Shown here: positions 23,616 to 35,112 of the stretch, piece after piece
Layout of the letters: every line of letters begins with the position of its first letter
Numbering within the stretch: the stretch's first letter is position 1
Assembly: GCF_000203795.2 (NCBI RefSeq)
Contig: NW_006281106.1
Location: forward strand, 687,302 to 751,301
Direction: 5' to 3'
Length of the DNA stretch: 64,000 nucleotides
From: Batrachochytrium dendrobatidis JAM81
Lineage: Eukaryota; Chytridiomycota; Chytridiomycetes; Rhizophydiales
The notes under the pieces: generated by a model
Seen by the model: the letters and a program-made list of their open reading frames with translations, nothing else
Told to the model about the DNA's origin: nothing
Databases searched by the model: none
Position numbers and translations under genes: made by a program

Positions 23616-24578
23616 ATGAAATTGGTTGATATTTTACTCGTGCTGAGCGCGGCGGCAACCGCTAATGCAATACTGATACCGTTTAAAAAAGATGGTTCAC
23701 TTCAAGAATCAGGCACTTCTAGCCAAGTGTCTGTCCCGACTAACGAACCCAATCCAGGCACTTCCGACCAAGACTGGCAAAGTATAGCTGTTCAACCTGG
23801 TCTAAGCATATCCGACGAATACTGGAAACATTTAATAGATGAAGCTGGTTCGAGCATCCCCAAAGACTTGCAACAGCCAGTTAATCAACCCGATTCAAGT
23901 ACTTCCGGACAAGACCAACAATACCCAGTTGATCAACCTGGTCTAAGCATATCTGACGAATACTGGAAACAATTAATAGATGAGGCTGATTCGAGCACCC
24001 CCGAAGACTTGCAAAAACTATCTGATATAGTCGAGCCGAGTACTTCCAAACAAGGCCAACAATACCCAGTTAATCAACCCAGTCCAAGTACTCCAAAACG
24101 AGGTCGGAAACGTCCAATTGATTTAACCACTTCGGACGAAGACCAACAATACCCAGTCAATCAACCCAGTCCAAGTACTCCCAAACAAAGTCGGAAACGT
24201 CCAATAGATGTAGTCAAGCCAAGTAATACTGCTCCATATCAAAAAGTTGAAAAAAGCAAAGTAATTGGAGCTTTTAATCTACAAAAAGAACTTAGGGCGA
24301 CTATAAGGGAACAAGAGAGTGCATACCGATTATACCGTGACTATGCAGCCGCTGGATTGGAACAAAAATCAAAATTGGAAAAAGGTCTAAAGGTAATTGG
24401 AATAGAGCACGACCTAAAGCTTGAAAGGCAATTGAAACAAGATTGCAAAGATATCAAGATGAAAATAAGTATTTTGAAACAAAGATTAAGGGACTTTATA
24501 CTGGCCCATGGTTCGAAATTTAAAATACTGGGTATAGAAGCAAATTTAGAAGTGGATTCAGAAGCAGATTCAGATTGA
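23616..24578 (+). CDS. Small secreted lineage-specific protein 2, with internal repeats
   Basis: Single exon, 320 residues from the ATG at 23616. MKLVDILLVLSAAATANA is a signal peptide. The middle contains two copies of SISDEYWK.LIDEA.SS.P.DLQ and two of QQYPVNQPSPSTPK..RKRPID, separated by Ser/Thr/Pro-rich spacers. The last ~110 residues are charged and helical, ending in SEADSD. It is longer than its neighbour 1.8 kb upstream because of these repeats, but shares signal sequence, the SLQESGTSSQVSVPTNEPNP block and the C-terminal plan. Basic RKRP motifs could be processing or nuclear-targeting signals; this is speculative. No known domain was recognised. Confidence 0.8.
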   Translation: MKLVDILLVLSAAATANAILIPFKKDGSLQESGTSSQVSVPTNEPNPGTSDQDWQSIAVQPGLSISDEYWKHLIDEAGSSIPKDLQQPVNQPDSSTSGQDQQYPVDQPGLSISDEYWKQLIDEADSSTPEDLQKLSDIVEPSTSKQGQQYPVNQPSPSTPKRGRKRPIDLTTSDEDQQYPVNQPSPSTPKQSRKRPIDVVKPSNTAPYQKVEKSKVIGAFNLQKELRATIREQESAYRLYRDYAAAGLEQKSKLEKGLKVIGIEHDLKLERQLKQDCKDIKMKISILKQRLRDFILAHGSKFKILGIEANLEVDSEADSD

Positions 24579-25040
24579 AGGTGTACCAAAAATTGATTTT
24601 GAATAAATTTTCAACTTTCTGATATGTTGGTATTTGTCGAGTATTGTGAATGGATCAATAACCATATTGTTGATTGCATACTGTATGTTTGTGTATACTG
24701 TGTTGGGTATTACATTGACAGTTACTGGATTGTTGATTGATACATTGGCACGGTTTGTTCCATATACATCAATGACCTGATAACAACCAGTGTTATTTGT
24801 AACTATCAGTCGGACTTGCAATCACTTGTCAGTTGCATGGTTGTATGATATCACCAACTGATCATGTCGTGTATTGTACAACAAACGTAGCAATACAGTT
24901 GTTCAAAGTCGGATGTAGATTGCGACATCAACTGGTTTGATATGGGTCAATTAGTGTTGTCAGTTTGCAATATAATATATGTAGTGTGGTATTACGCAGC
25001 ATGGTGTTGGTAGTGTTGTATTGACAGCCGTATCGACGTA
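24576..25040 (+). repeat. Duplicated 3' flank, copy 2, truncated at a TIR end
   Basis: Matches 22333-22797 until the sequence CAGCCGTATCGACGTA at 25025-25040. It then switches abruptly to the inverted arm (attgaatcccttcgg), marking a rearrangement breakpoint. Confidence 0.8.
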
Positions 25041-25043
25041 ATT

Positions 25044-25531
25044 GAATCCCTTCGGTATTCAACTTGCAGTAATTTTCCTTTAGTTCGGAATAATAATAAT
25101 TGAATGGTCGTTTGGCTTATTATAGTTTGACTGCATTGTGTGTTTGATATACAACCATCATAACACACACAGTCAGACTATAATGTTGAATCTACACTTT
25201 GTGCACATTTGGCATAGCCATACATTGCACGATCACCAAGTTCGGACTCAGATTCATGTATTGCAATACATGTATAGTGTTTGACTGTCAATGTTGCAAT
25301 ACAAATCTACGCATACATGTGTTGTATTTTGAATCTCTGATAGATTTGCGTTGTAGTCCACTAACAATGATTGCACATTTCAGTAATGCAACTGTTGTTT
25401 TCATGTTGATCGTCAGGAGAATAAAACTAAAATCCATGACACAATGTTGTCCAGTACATTAACAATCATATCATGACACTGGTTGTTTATTAGATACCAT
25501 TATTTAGTGTTTCATTTACATGAATACTGTT
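25044..25531 (-). repeat. Right arm of the inverted repeat, ending in a TIR
   Basis: Reverse complement of 22782-23273. It ends with catttacatgaatactgttg, a degenerate family end. With the left arm it brackets the second secreted-protein gene in a 2.75-kb structure. Confidence 0.75.
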
Positions 25532-25555
25532 GCAAATAGTGGCAAGGTGGTGACA

Positions 25556-27213
25556 TCAAGCTCGAAAATCCTTTCGATACGCGTTTCTGAATGAATATAG
25601 CATTTGGTAAAATTGTTCGATATAGTGCTCCTGTTCTTCTGTTTCAATTGCCTTGTGACTTCGTCTTTTACGAATATATGCAATAGCATCCTCAGCATTT
25701 TCGCAGTAACCTTTGTATAACAAGTAGCAACAAACTATCACTCCAGCGCGACCGATACCTATTTTGTTGTCATTGAAACAAGATGAGATGTATAAAAACA
25801 AAAGACAGATGTACTTGGTCTAACTGGAAGCATTAACAATTCAATTGCTTCAAATTCACATACCGCCTCTACAATGGCAAAGGACATTCGATCCATTTTT
25901 TATACATGCGTCAATCTCATCTAAAACCAAAATAGTGTCCATCAAACACACTGGAGTTCCTCCCTCTATAATTGGAATACGAATAAAAGTTATGTTTAAA
26001 CTATGTACGGTTTCTAGATACTCGTTGAATGGTGATCCTAACAAGGCTAGTTCTTCGTCATATAAACAACACACTACTGCTCGAACACCCATGGATGCAA
26101 TACGTTGAAAATCAGACTTGATATCTCGGTTTACCACGGCTATTTTTTGAAGAGAATAAAACGGTTAGATATATGTACAGAATAGCATACATTGTGCTTT
26201 AAAGCAGTGTGAAATTGTTCCAACACGCAGTTACCTCTGCCGTCTACAGGACCAGTTGTAAGTCGAACTTTTTTTCCAGGGCACGAGCTCAAACAAATAT
26301 TACCATGAATCAGTGGCCAAGTTGAGACTGGTTTTTCTTGGAATTTGGTGTTTTCATTTTGATAGGCGACTTGAAGCGTATTGCTATTGCTGTGACTATG
26401 ATTATTCATGCCGTTTTTATACGAATTTCTAGAATGGTTCAAGGATTGATCAAGGTTTTGGTTGGCAGAATACACGGCAGTACGTCGACCAGAATCTAGA
26501 TATCTGCACGAATAAGTCGTGCAGGGGTTCTGACTAAAACCAGACAATTGGACTGCTTCGAGCGACTGCTCCATATCTTCACAAGCCATACTCTGACTGG
26601 GATCCATTGTGGTTTTATTTTCTAACATGCCGATTGTGTCGAGTCCAGTAGACGGCTTAGCATCCACAGTCGAATTAAACCCAATCTGTGACAGCTGATC
26701 ATTCTCTAAAAACGAGTCAAAAAATAATGGTACAGTGTGCTGCATTCCCATTGCTGGACGTTTAGGAATATATGGTAGTGGTCGAAGTTGTTTGGACCAC
26801 TGACGAAACCGTGCCACGTAAGGCAAAATCTGCATCCGCTCTTGATCTGGACCACCAATATATCTTGTTGGAGGAAAATGGACAGCAGCCGAGGTTGCTG
26901 CATACTTGTCATGAATAGAGCTGGGTCCTGACGGCATCTGCTTTAGAAGCTCGTACTCGAAAACCCAGGAAAGATTGATGGGATGAGATTGTGATGTACG
27001 TGGCGGGACTTTGCCAATAACAGAGATTTGAGCTGCAGATGGAGGGCGAGATGTATTCAAGCCATTCATTGTGACTGGATAACCCCTTGGTAGCGATGCA
27101 ATATTTGATTCTGAATGCATAGTAGAGTCTGATGATGGTATAACAGACAGTTCTGGCTCTAGTATAGCATCTGTCGATGGATTTGAAAACCCGTCAAGCT
27201 GGTCTAGATTCAT
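25556..27213 (-). CDS. CDKN3/KAP-like dual-specificity phosphatase with long N-terminal extension
   Basis: Minus-strand exons 27213..26235, 26139..25864 and 25758..25556 join in phase to 485 residues. The C-terminal ~200 residues resemble CDKN3 (KAP): SSCPGKKVRLTTG, RDIKSDFQRIASMGVRAVV, IIEGGTPVC, and the active site HCRGGIGRAG, whose Cys and Arg are both present and are encoded across the last intron. CDKN3 dephosphorylates the T-loop of cyclin-dependent kinases; that substrate is inferred by similarity. The first ~300 residues are Ser/Asn-rich and unlike KAP. They include a moderately conserved-looking block (FPPTRYIGGPDQERMQILPYVARF). The start is the ATG at 27213; an in-frame GTG further up is not a plausible start. 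Confidence 0.8.
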
Positions 27214-28156
27214 TTTTGATGAAATCACTAGAGTTGGGTTAGCGGAAGCTCAGATATGCAAGAAATTATAAAGCGTCCAAAAAACCAGAAAGCCCTTTAA
27301 ATCTTGAAGCCAATACGCCTAATCGTGTGATTGTTGGTGTTGCAATATCTATCCATTGTAAAAGCTAATACATAGTTGTTTCTATTACCGCCGTATTCAT
27401 ATAAACGGGACTCTAAATAAGAATATCTGATAAACAGCCAGTCTTATGGAATAATAATCCGCATCAGATTTATTGAAAAATAGTACTATCTGAACTCTTT
27501 AGTTTACTGGTATTTTTTGCTGATAATCAGCATAGAAACAGTAGCTGCATTTCTAAAACGTACAATCTTTGGCTTGTTGAACTAGAGCGCAAGCGTATCT
27601 GATGTTTAGAATACGGAAAATATGAGTCTGTAAGGTTTGGGAACAGCCAAACCCAATATCTGGATTAAAATGAATCTGTTGATCGTGCAATGCATGGCTA
27701 TGTCAAAGCGGAGAAAGGGATAATTTGATTGTGTGCGTCATATGATGGTCGTTGTGTTGATTCAAGAATATATATTGGAAAAGCAGCCAATCTAATAGGA
27801 AAGCGCCAAAAGTATTTATCCATTGTATATCCCGAAGCCAAAGTATTATTGATGACAAGGGACAATACAGAGTTGCAGCCTTTCCAACTCATATTATAGC
27901 CATATTCACGTAAATAGCTGGAGTGTGGAGCAAACTAATATGTCTATCCATATAGTATAACTGAACATTATTAAACAAGACTCGATATACAGTATTTCAA
28001 ATGAGCAATCTAACAACAAAGATCAGCAAGTGCAGTAATTCACCTAGTCTTTGTAGCTGGTGACAAAGGACATAAGATTCATTTTATTCCCACAGTATCC
28101 GATCATGAAGCGATATTACCTGTTCGAATAATTAAAAACAGTGTTTTGATATATAT
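27214..28156. other. Intergenic with degenerate TIR-family sequence
   Basis: A family end (ccgccgtattcatataa) starts at about 27388 after TA. Interior blocks such as aacagccaaacccaatatctgg (also at 14436) follow, and a second same-orientation end (agccatattcacgtaaa) lies at about 27899. No gene is supported. Two left-type ends suggest nested or broken copies. Confidence 0.55.
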
Positions 28157-29715
28157 TCATTTTCTTTTAAAAAAATAAGCTATAAAGAGAACTAGAACCA
28201 TGAGAGGCTGCGACTTTTCAAGAATCTTATAAATAAATTTAAAAATACTCATAACCGATCGTTTTGAAGCTACGGTTATAGCTCGTCTAGGATTTCTTTT
28301 CGCAAGCGAGGAAGCCGTGTCAGAGATGGTATCTGCAGCTTTTGGTACCGTCTGTGCAACAATTGAGTCCGCTGGAATATCCCCAGATTTTTGAATAAGC
28401 TCAGCTCTTTCAATAATTTTCGAGACGGTTCGCGGAGTATCTACCTCTTTCAATATAGTATTGACTCTGCGCATAGATACTGGAAATGCCTGGGTAGTAA
28501 CTAAACCAACAACACTTTGTGGCAGCCAGCCTCCCAAATCACCATCGACGATTTGGAAGCATCGTGTCATGTTTGGTTTTGTTGGATGTGGACCAACCAA
28601 TACACCCGCCAAGTGAGCCATCATACGCACATCGCCAGAAATAGATTCATAGTTTGGATGAGAGTCGATTGAATGAGTCACATTAAGATACCTGCCATCA
28701 TCCAGACGCTTGACAAATGCTACCACAAGAGCATCACGAGGTGCAGTTGGCCATACACCTTTCGATCTTATGTACTAGGATGCCATGATCAGTCATTCAA
28801 AAAAGTATTTAGTGTTAGAACCACAAGTCATTCATAGTCTGATGCTGGTCAGAGTACTAATCAAAACCCAACCCAGTCTTGAATCTACTGCTCACATCAA
28901 ACGATAGATTGGCCAGCACAAGCTTCCATAAAACACAAAAGACGAACCTGAATGTTGGTTGCACCAGAGACACTTTCGATTCTATCAGCAGTCTCACACA
29001 TATCGTCCCAAGTGGGTCGAATGGTGATATCGGCCAGCAAGTCAAATGCTTCCTCTGGAGTAGATTCCAGATCCACAACAACCCGAAAGAAGACACTATG
29101 ACCCGTTCGCTGATGTACTTGGATAGCAAAGTTGCCTTTAGTCTGATCCACCACTGGCTGCCACTTGAATGACGAACCAGTGCCTACAGGATCTGCTTCC
29201 AAATTGCAGAGGCCAACAAAGCGGTTAGCCAGCTCATCCAGTTCGCCAATGTATGGGTCTGGCTTTACTGATGCATGCTGGATCGATGCGGTGGAAGAGT
29301 TGTTACCGCCAGAGTCTTTGAGAATGGGATCAGATGCAGCAGCAGGTGCCAAAGTAGAAGACATCTCGGTTGAAGCCATTGACTGTATATTGAAAGTGGA
29401 AGAATGGGGGAAACCTTTTGGGAGGGTTGCATAGGATATAGGAAGATGAACAGCCTGCAATCCCTGATGTTGAGATGGACTGTCGCAATTAGAAAGAGTC
29501 ATGCTTGCTTTTGGCTTCATTGCTACATTGGCAATATCAACTGCTGCCACAGCCAGTCCTGCCAGCAGCAGTTGATGAGTCCAGTCCAATGGCAATCCCA
29601 GTAATGTTACAGACAGCAGTGATGGAATAGCAACTGCTAGTGCGGCCACACTGATCAGTCTAGCTATCGAGTTCATCCATCCACTGACATCACTGTCTTG
29701 ATGTGTCCGGTGCAT
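28157..29715 (-). CDS. START-like lipid-binding membrane protein
   Basis: Two minus-strand exons, 29715..28948 and 28774..28157, join in phase 0 to 461 residues. Near the N-terminus are two hydrophobic stretches (ISVAALAVAIPSLLSVTLLG and a second near LLLAGLAVAAVDIA). The central part resembles a START domain: a helix GELDELANRFV, FFRVVVDLESTPEEAFDLLADITIRPTWDDMCETAD, and YIRSKGVWPTAPRDALVVAF. The C-terminus ends in a membrane segment and a basic tail (MVLVLFIAYFFKRK). START domains carry sterols, phospholipids or ceramides between membranes; the ligand cannot be told. The topology, with a soluble lipid-binding domain between membrane anchors, suggests a membrane contact-site protein (inference). 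The stop of the upstream Ugo1-like gene is 235 bp from its start. Confidence 0.78.
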
Positions 29716-29950
29716 AACCCTTCAATGTACTAGAGAGTATGGGTAGGTTGCAGACCATCAAATTATAGTCTTTTGAGTTGATCAAGTCCAGATGAAGCTT
29801 TTTTCAAATACCATTTATTGTACATGCTGTCCAGATCCAAAGCAATGTCTTACAGCTCTGCCATTGCAAAACACGAAAACAAATCCATCAATGGTTTTGA
29901 TACATTACTATTGGAGTGGGTTTAACCAGAAAGATGGTGTTAAAGTCGAA

Positions 29951-31770
29951 TTAAAAATTGTCATCTCGGGAAATCTCGTTGGAAACATAAAGCACTATCG
30001 TCGTTGCATATCTAGCCCAAAAACCTCTGTACAGAGTAGAGATTCCCTTGCTAAAATTTACCATCGAAGTCCAGATTCCGCCAGATTGTTTCTGTGGACC
30101 ACTATGGCTGCCACCACCTCCATATATATCCTGCCAATCGGATGCTGACAGATTTAGGTTTTTCTTGGATTTGATGGAAATGGGTCGTCGTCCACCTTCC
30201 TCAAAAATAATCGAGTAAATGCAATTGAATAGTCCAGTATATGGTGTAGACGAAGTCGCCACGACAGATTCAAACGTTTGGGACTTTGATGAATTGGGAC
30301 TCGCTACTGGGTTGGGCGATCGACGGAATGCATCAATCCGCTGCACTTGCAGACGTTTGCGGGCCATTTCCAGAGGTGTCACTATTGCTGCCTCCAATGC
30401 CAGAAATCCCAAGGTGGCTAGCCGATACATGATTGGAGAAAATGCTGGATCCAATCCCAACTCCTCCTGAATGATGCGAGACGAAAAAAATCGTACAAAT
30501 GATCCTGCAGTATGAACAAGAACTGATGGCAGAAGAATTCGTGGCTGATAAAGTGTAGAAAACGCAGTGGAAAACGTGGTGGGACGCTCTTCATTGGCCA
30601 TGTTATGCAGAACATGAATAGGACCAAAATATTTTCTCCTTGATGATCCTGTTGCCTGAACAATCAATCTATTCAACAGAATGCAGATTTCAAGTCAAAA
30701 ATAAGATTTAGTTCAAATACTAACAATGCACAAAGCTGAAATCTCAAGTTTTCAAAGATTAAGCTTTGGATCAAATCTCGACTGATTCGTATCAGCTCAC
30801 CGAGTTCTTGCAGTTTCGATCGGACTTAAAAGAGCACCAGTAATGGCATGACTTAAAATGCTCGTAGTTGGATTGACATCTTCAAAGACATCCAGCATGT
30901 CATTCATAAACTCCTCGATACCTGGCTGAATGATCGAAAATGAAGCTCGAAAGACAAAATCAGTAACATGCCCTAAACAAATAGTTGAATTGGTATAAAC
31001 AGTTTAGAAGCAAATCACTTGGCTGGATACGATAAACCAAAACAGTCTCGATAGAATAAAAATTCAAGTCTAGAGATCCAGACTTGCATAAGTCGATACC
31101 AAGCACATTACCTTTGAAAAGACCAGAAACACCTTCCAGCTCACTGTCCGCAATAAGTCGTAAGTTTGAGGAGATGCCCGAGTGCATACGAGGAAGATGA
31201 AGTGGAATCACACGGCTGCCACTGCTGCCAGGGTGTACAGTTTCATAGTCTGTCGAAAAATCATCCTATTACGAGTCGATATAGAATAAACGATTAATAT
31301 GTGCATTGAATAGCTGCGTCAACACAGCAACATATACACTAGCATTCATATATCACCAATCCAACTGTAAAGTGGCATCAAGAGTTATTTGGCAAACACA
31401 CCTCGTTGGTAGCATCAATCCGTTTTTGATACTGCACATCAGTTAGGGTTTCCACAACCAGCAGTGGAGATGTCAAGATAGATTCCAGGTAGTGCTGAAC
31501 AGCGAATGCAGCCCAGTTGGGCTCGTCCTTGCCAAAGTCCAACCCAAAGAGAAGTTGAGACTTAGTAGTGGCTGATGACCCAGAAGCCACAACTCCCTGG
31601 CTGTTAGCACTGAAACTGCCCTTGCTGTTAGCAAAGGTTGCCATGTTGCTGATATCTGTAGCTACAGAGTTTGCAAGTTTCAAAGGGTAAGATTCTGAAG
31701 TAATGTCATTGGAAGAAGCCTTTCCAAAGGCTGCCAAGGGATCTGATGAGCCAAGTCCAAAGAAGGACAT
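29951..31770 (-). CDS. ugo1: Ugo1-like mitochondrial carrier-family protein (mitochondrial fusion)
   Basis: Minus-strand exons 31770..31402, 31265..31112, 30972..30801 and 30668..29951 join in phase to 470 residues. The protein has two carrier-type signatures, SPIETARTR and TPLEMARKR (Px(D/E)xxR/K form), each after a hydrophobic helix. It also has the pattern DYETVHPGSSGSRVIPLH and LEGVSGLFKGHVTDFVFRASF. This arrangement, fewer carrier repeats plus a Ser/Asn-rich N-terminus, fits the Ugo1/SLC25A46 branch, which acts at the mitochondrial outer membrane in fusion and lipid exchange. The last half also contains a disordered insert (SPNPVASPNSSKS). Assignment to Ugo1 rather than another carrier rests on these patterns and was not checked by alignment. 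Confidence 0.75.
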
Positions 31771-32553
31771 TGATAGGGTCGGATTGCAGGTAACTTGCGA
31801 GACTGATTCTAGTGTGGATCTTTGATTCGCTTTCTTCTAGAATCCCATTCACCAGTAAGAGGCAGCGTTACTGTTCATGCGTTGCAGGTTTATTACTCTA
31901 CATTCTAGTCATCTCATATTCGATCCACACTCCTTTCGGTACGTGCAGGTTCAATTCGCTATATTATCACGCAAGACATTGTGTCATGAAAAGTACTGAT
32001 TGATGCTGTTATCCAACAAAAACCTCAAACTAAACTCTATTGTCACTACCCAAAGCATTGTTCAATCGGATCCATCTCAATATGTTGCATACAGCTCTTG
32101 TTGGACGCGTAGCAAGTCCAGCATTCTGGTTTCCCTTTACCACCGTATTCATGTAAAATGAATCACTCGATAAGTGAACCAGAGTACATGGTAAAAAGTC
32201 CCATGAAATGATAATTCACTGATTAAATATGGTCTGCCAACCATTCAACAAACAGTAATGTCGCGAGATGTAAGGATTTATATTGTTCATTCCTAAACCT
32301 TGCTGATTCTTGGTATAATAGAAAATGGGTTGTACGGCGTGAGATTTTAGATACAAACAATTGAAAATATCTATTAAAGAGACAACCAATTTTTATAGGA
32401 AAGCGCAACGAGTATTTAGTTATTTATTCCAAGGCAATCACTGCAAGATACACAAGCATTCCATTTACGTGAATACGGCAGTGAAACCAATATATTCAAA
32501 TTCTTCTTCATATATGCAACACTAATTTCAATAGCTAAAACAACTTTAAAGTA
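31771..32553. other. Divergent intergenic region with a TIR element
   Basis: Lies between the starts of the carrier gene (-) and the unknown gene (+). It contains the element at 32140-32482; no exon is visible in the rest. Confidence 0.55.
32140..32482 (-). mobile_element. TIR element, about 340 bp
   Basis: The left end ccaccgtattcatgtaa follows TA at 32138-39. The right end tttacgtgaatacggcag is its inverted partner. Subterminal blocks (agtcccatgaaatg left, tgcaagatacacaagc right) match the family. The element lies about 70 bp upstream of the ATG of the next gene and could affect its promoter. Confidence 0.7.
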
Positions 32554-34655
32554 ATGCCGTTTGATCGAGTTACTAAATGGCTGGAACATTTTCGACCGTC
32601 TAGAGATACCATTCATAGCAATGGCAACACATCCGACATCACTGACAAGCCAATAGTAGCAAACTCAAAACTTCATTGGTTTTATCCAGCATGGAATCAA
32701 AAAGCAGTTTATCCTGCAGACTCTTTAGATATTTTATCTACTGGTATTTCCACTCAGACTAGTATCACTTTTTCTGACCAAAAACCATATACACACTCCA
32801 GCGTCTCTTCTCGCTTCTCATATGTGCTGGCGCAGATTAAAACTTTAAAAAGTCCTGCTAAACAGAATCACAAGCTTACAGAGCATTACGGCTCCACCTC
32901 AATATCTCCTGTGCATACTAGTAGCAATATGGACGCGTCGAAACTGCCAGTATCAAGGATCACATCGCCAGCATTTTGTCAACCCAAGCATAGCAGCATT
33001 GCTGGCGAAAGAGCACGGTTGAAATTACAATTAAAAAATAGTACACCTAGTACTGTGCCGCATATTCCCAAATCTCTTAGTAGAAAGTCTCTGCGTATTA
33101 CCAGTGCTTTGGCTGCTACATCTGCATCATCATCTGCCGAGTCTTGCCTTGTACAAAAAGAAACATACGACATACTTTGCAGTCCAGCACAATCTATTGG
33201 TATTTCATATCAAGTTGTTGTTTTCTATATTGAAACCGATTTGAATAAATTTCAACTCATGTCCAAATCTATTTTTAGATGCGATGTCAGGTATGAATCA
33301 GTCATTGCTTAACCATACTACCACAAATACCGGCCCTGATCTGATTTTAAAATCAAACACGAGTATGCTGAATGTCGAGTTAATATATTGTATTTTCTGC
33401 TGGCGTGTTGGCTGATGACTACTTTTTTGGTATACATCTAATAGATTCTTCATATACTTCAAGCGGATCAGTATTGCTGTATGAATCGGTGCGTATGTCT
33501 ATAAAAGAATCACAGAATCAATCACATGTCAGTTTTTTGGATCGCAAACTTGCCCAGCATGCAGAGAGTATGCCTGGTGTGACACCACAAAAATCATTAT
33601 CTGACTTGCATATTTTCGTTTCTGATATCAACGATAATGATCACAAGTCTTTTAAAAAACCAGGTATTTTCCTCTTGATTCAACTGTTGACCATACACTA
33701 GTGTCTTTAAACCAAAATTTTGTATTGACGTGCAATTCAATTATAGAGAGTAAGTGGCAATCGATCAGGGTTAAATATGAACAGCTCGACTTGATAAATA
33801 TGAACATGTTGCCAAAAACATGACATCTAATAATGCTTGTAATTTATATTTTGAACCAAACGGTGTGATGATGCTACAGGGACGATATCAGATAGAGTAA
33901 CGAGACGCAAATCATCTGATACTCAACATACATCTGGATTCGTAGGCACAGTGTCGAAATCTAACACTTGCAAAGTTTTGAGTACTTCCAAGTCACTGAA
34001 TAATGCCAATGCAGAATTGCTTGAAGCAAATGAAGGTATTGAACGCTTACCAAGTAAAGCCATTGTATCACATCAGACATGTGGAACTCATATGGGACAA
34101 ATGACTGCTGGTTCGCAACTGTCCAAGCCAGGTTTCACTTTGACAGAGTTGCCGATTACAGCATCAACACCAGAAGGGATATCATCAGCCAGAGTTACAT
34201 CTGTATCATTGACTACACCGTATCATGAGACTGAGCAAATATCACATTCACACACAGATCCGGATCTGCGGAAACTTTCACAGATTGGAGAGCATGATGT
34301 GAGCTTAAAGTGTTTTGAAAACAACAAGGGCAGCCTTAATCTGCAGCCCATTAGAATCCAGACTCATAACGGACAAGCTGAAAGTCGAAGCAACAGTACG
34401 ACAAGTACTGGAATATCCATACATTCACCACTACCACCTTCGATATCTACTTCCAACGCCCGCTCACATCAATCGTCGTTTGATTTTTCTGGAAGCAACA
34501 AATTGCAGCGTGAATCAGTTGACAAGATTGAGGCAAGAAAGAGGCGGTTGGTGGCATCGAGCAAGCGAATGATGACTGAGTTGGAGGAACTCAAGTATGA
34601 TAAGTTGCTAGCAAGTATACCCAGAGTGAGAAGCTACTATGAGATAAATGAATAA
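32554..34655 (+). CDS. Disordered protein of unknown function with a 12-nt micro-exon
   Basis: Exons 32554..33199, 33279..33290, 33445..33663 and 33880..34655, all joined in phase 1, give 550 residues. I do not recognise a family. The N-terminus (MPFDRVTKWLEHFRPSR) and an aromatic patch (LHWFYPAWNQKAVYP) look ordered; most of the rest is Ser/Thr-rich. The C-terminal ~50 residues form a basic helix (VDKIEARKRRLVASSKRMM) followed by ELEELKYDKLLASIPRVRSYYE. The 12-base exon is inferred because it alone keeps the frame between two good splice sites. An alternative is that the first exon ends elsewhere. Confidence 0.6.
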
Positions 34656-35112
34656 AGTTATTTTTGTTATCAATGCAATGAATTCATCAAAATAGCCAAC
34701 AGCATGACTGATGTCGAGTATGAAAGTGCGCGATTGCTTTTCATTTCTTATTGCCAAACACTTGCCTCATATACTTGTCATTACTATCTGAACCAGAATC
34801 ATTCTAGAGTCGTGAGTGTATGCAGTGTTGGATATTTAAATGTGTATTTCCTTAGAAGCACCCATTACAATGGGTGCACTTGAACTCTTGAATTCAAGAC
34901 TACCAAACAGCATCAATGTTGGGCTTGTTGATGTCATGTGTATGGAAGTTTTTGGAAACATTGTCTTGCTGCGTTCAGTCTAGACTGCATATTGACTTGT
35001 TGCATTCTTATACTGACATTGCTAGTATTTGAAACCCTTAGACTCTTACTATTCAACAAAAGCAGTACCATCTGCAACCACACACCTAGTAGCCGTATTT
35101 TGTTTTATTCCA
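34656..35112. other. Intergenic
   Basis: No gene or repeat copy recognised. It should hold the promoter of the RING-finger gene. Confidence 0.5.
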
